DNA of 5,983 bases from NCBI GenBank assembly GCA_029267455.1, contig JAJUIX010000083.1, forward strand, positions 1 through 5,983, given 5' to 3'. The DNA is from Enteractinococcus sp. (lineage in GTDB: Bacteria; Actinomycetota; Actinomycetes; Actinomycetales; Micrococcaceae). A program made the translations under genes and the position numbers. The notes under the pieces were generated by a model. The model did no database searches. It saw only the letters and a list, made by a program, of their open reading frames with translations, and was not told where the DNA came from. This document shows positions 5,707-5,983 of this stretch, in pieces (position 1 is the stretch's first letter; every line of letters starts with the position of its first letter).

Positions 5707-5983
5707 GTGGCTTCAACGCAACCGGCTTCACATCACCGCAGGCAGAAGGGCTCTGACGCTACACCTGCGCGTGGTCTCGGCCGCTTCGCTCGCCTCACCG
5801 GTCGAGGGTATTCACCTCTGCTTGAGCCACTGATTCGCACTTTGAAGGTGCGCCATCCCAAAGGTGACATCACACCCATCATTCGCGCTTTTAATGTCGC
5901 CAATTATCATCACCGCGATCAATTCCGAAAATCCGGTGACCCATATATCACGCATCCTGTAGCCGTTGCGACTATTTTGGCCG
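5707..5983 (+). CDS. rel: Rel, bifunctional (p)ppGpp synthetase/hydrolase (N-terminal part)
   Basis: This is the beginning of a long RelA/SpoT homologue that makes and breaks the alarmone (p)ppGpp in the stringent response; 92 residues are visible and the frame is open to the window end. After a basic, probably disordered lead of about 35 residues, the sequence enters the N-terminal hydrolase (HD) domain. [20 protein letters not shown] at 72-91 is diagnostic: R74 and H83 match the guanine-contacting Arg44 and the metal-binding His53 of the Streptococcus Rel protein. These residues suggest an active hydrolase, but the HD pair and the synthetase, TGS and ACT domains are outside the window. The GTG start is chosen for its strong ribosome-binding site and for giving a normal-length lead. 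Many actinobacteria have apt (adenine phosphoribosyltransferase) between secF and rel; it is absent here. The gap from secF is 174 bases with a hairpin and an operator-like dyad, so rel probably has its own promoter. Confidence 0.93.
   Translation, partial: MASTQPASHHRRQKGSDATPARGLGRFARLTGRGYSPLLEPLIRTLKVRHPKGDITPIIRAFNVANYHHRDQFRKSGDPYITHPVAVATILA

Noticed and set aside
1..5983. Search for a defence system, mobile element, CRISPR array, tRNA or riboswitch
   Set aside because: All coding capacity is taken by core recombination, secretion and stringent-response genes, and no repeat array, terminal inverted repeat pair with transposase, or tRNA-like fold was seen.

Overview
This window carries a conserved bacterial chromosome segment in the order ruvC (3' end), ruvA, ruvB, yajC, secD, secF, rel (5' end), all on the + strand. 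The gene order, the form of the SecD extracytoplasmic domain (with an actinobacterial-type insertion), the GTG start of rel and the RuvB sequence point to an actinobacterium. Micrococcales, perhaps Micrococcaceae-like, fits best. Base composition looks only moderately GC-rich (a little over half by eye), which is low for that group. The lineage call is inference from gene order and protein style, not from a database comparison.

Region by region: 1-214 is the C-terminal end of the Holliday-junction resolvase RuvC, including two of its catalytic aspartates. 294-926 is RuvA and 930-2099 is RuvB, separated by 3 bases and surely co-transcribed. 2100-2261 is a 162-base non-coding gap with no clear terminator and only weak promoter candidates. 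2262-2720 is YajC, 2774-4513 SecD and 4510-5532 SecF, with secD and secF overlapping by 4 bases. 5533-5706 is a non-coding stretch rich in dyad symmetry: a perfect 15-bp hairpin behind secF, then three smaller palindromes before rel. From 5707 to the window end is the start of a long RelA/SpoT-family (p)ppGpp synthetase/hydrolase gene, read from a GTG codon behind a strong ribosome-binding site.

The genes form two functional blocks and the start of a third. RuvA, RuvB and RuvC form the resolvasome: RuvA binds the Holliday junction, RuvB is the hexameric AAA+ motor that drives branch migration, and RuvC cuts the junction. YajC, SecD and SecF form the accessory complex that couples the proton-motive force to late steps of Sec protein export. 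Rel sets the level of the stringent-response alarmone.

I found no mobile element, CRISPR array, tRNA, rRNA or recognisable new system. The content is ordinary core housekeeping. The points most worth a second look are the clustered inverted repeats between secF and rel, the cysteine-bearing insertion and basic tail of SecD, and the long C-terminal tail of RuvB.
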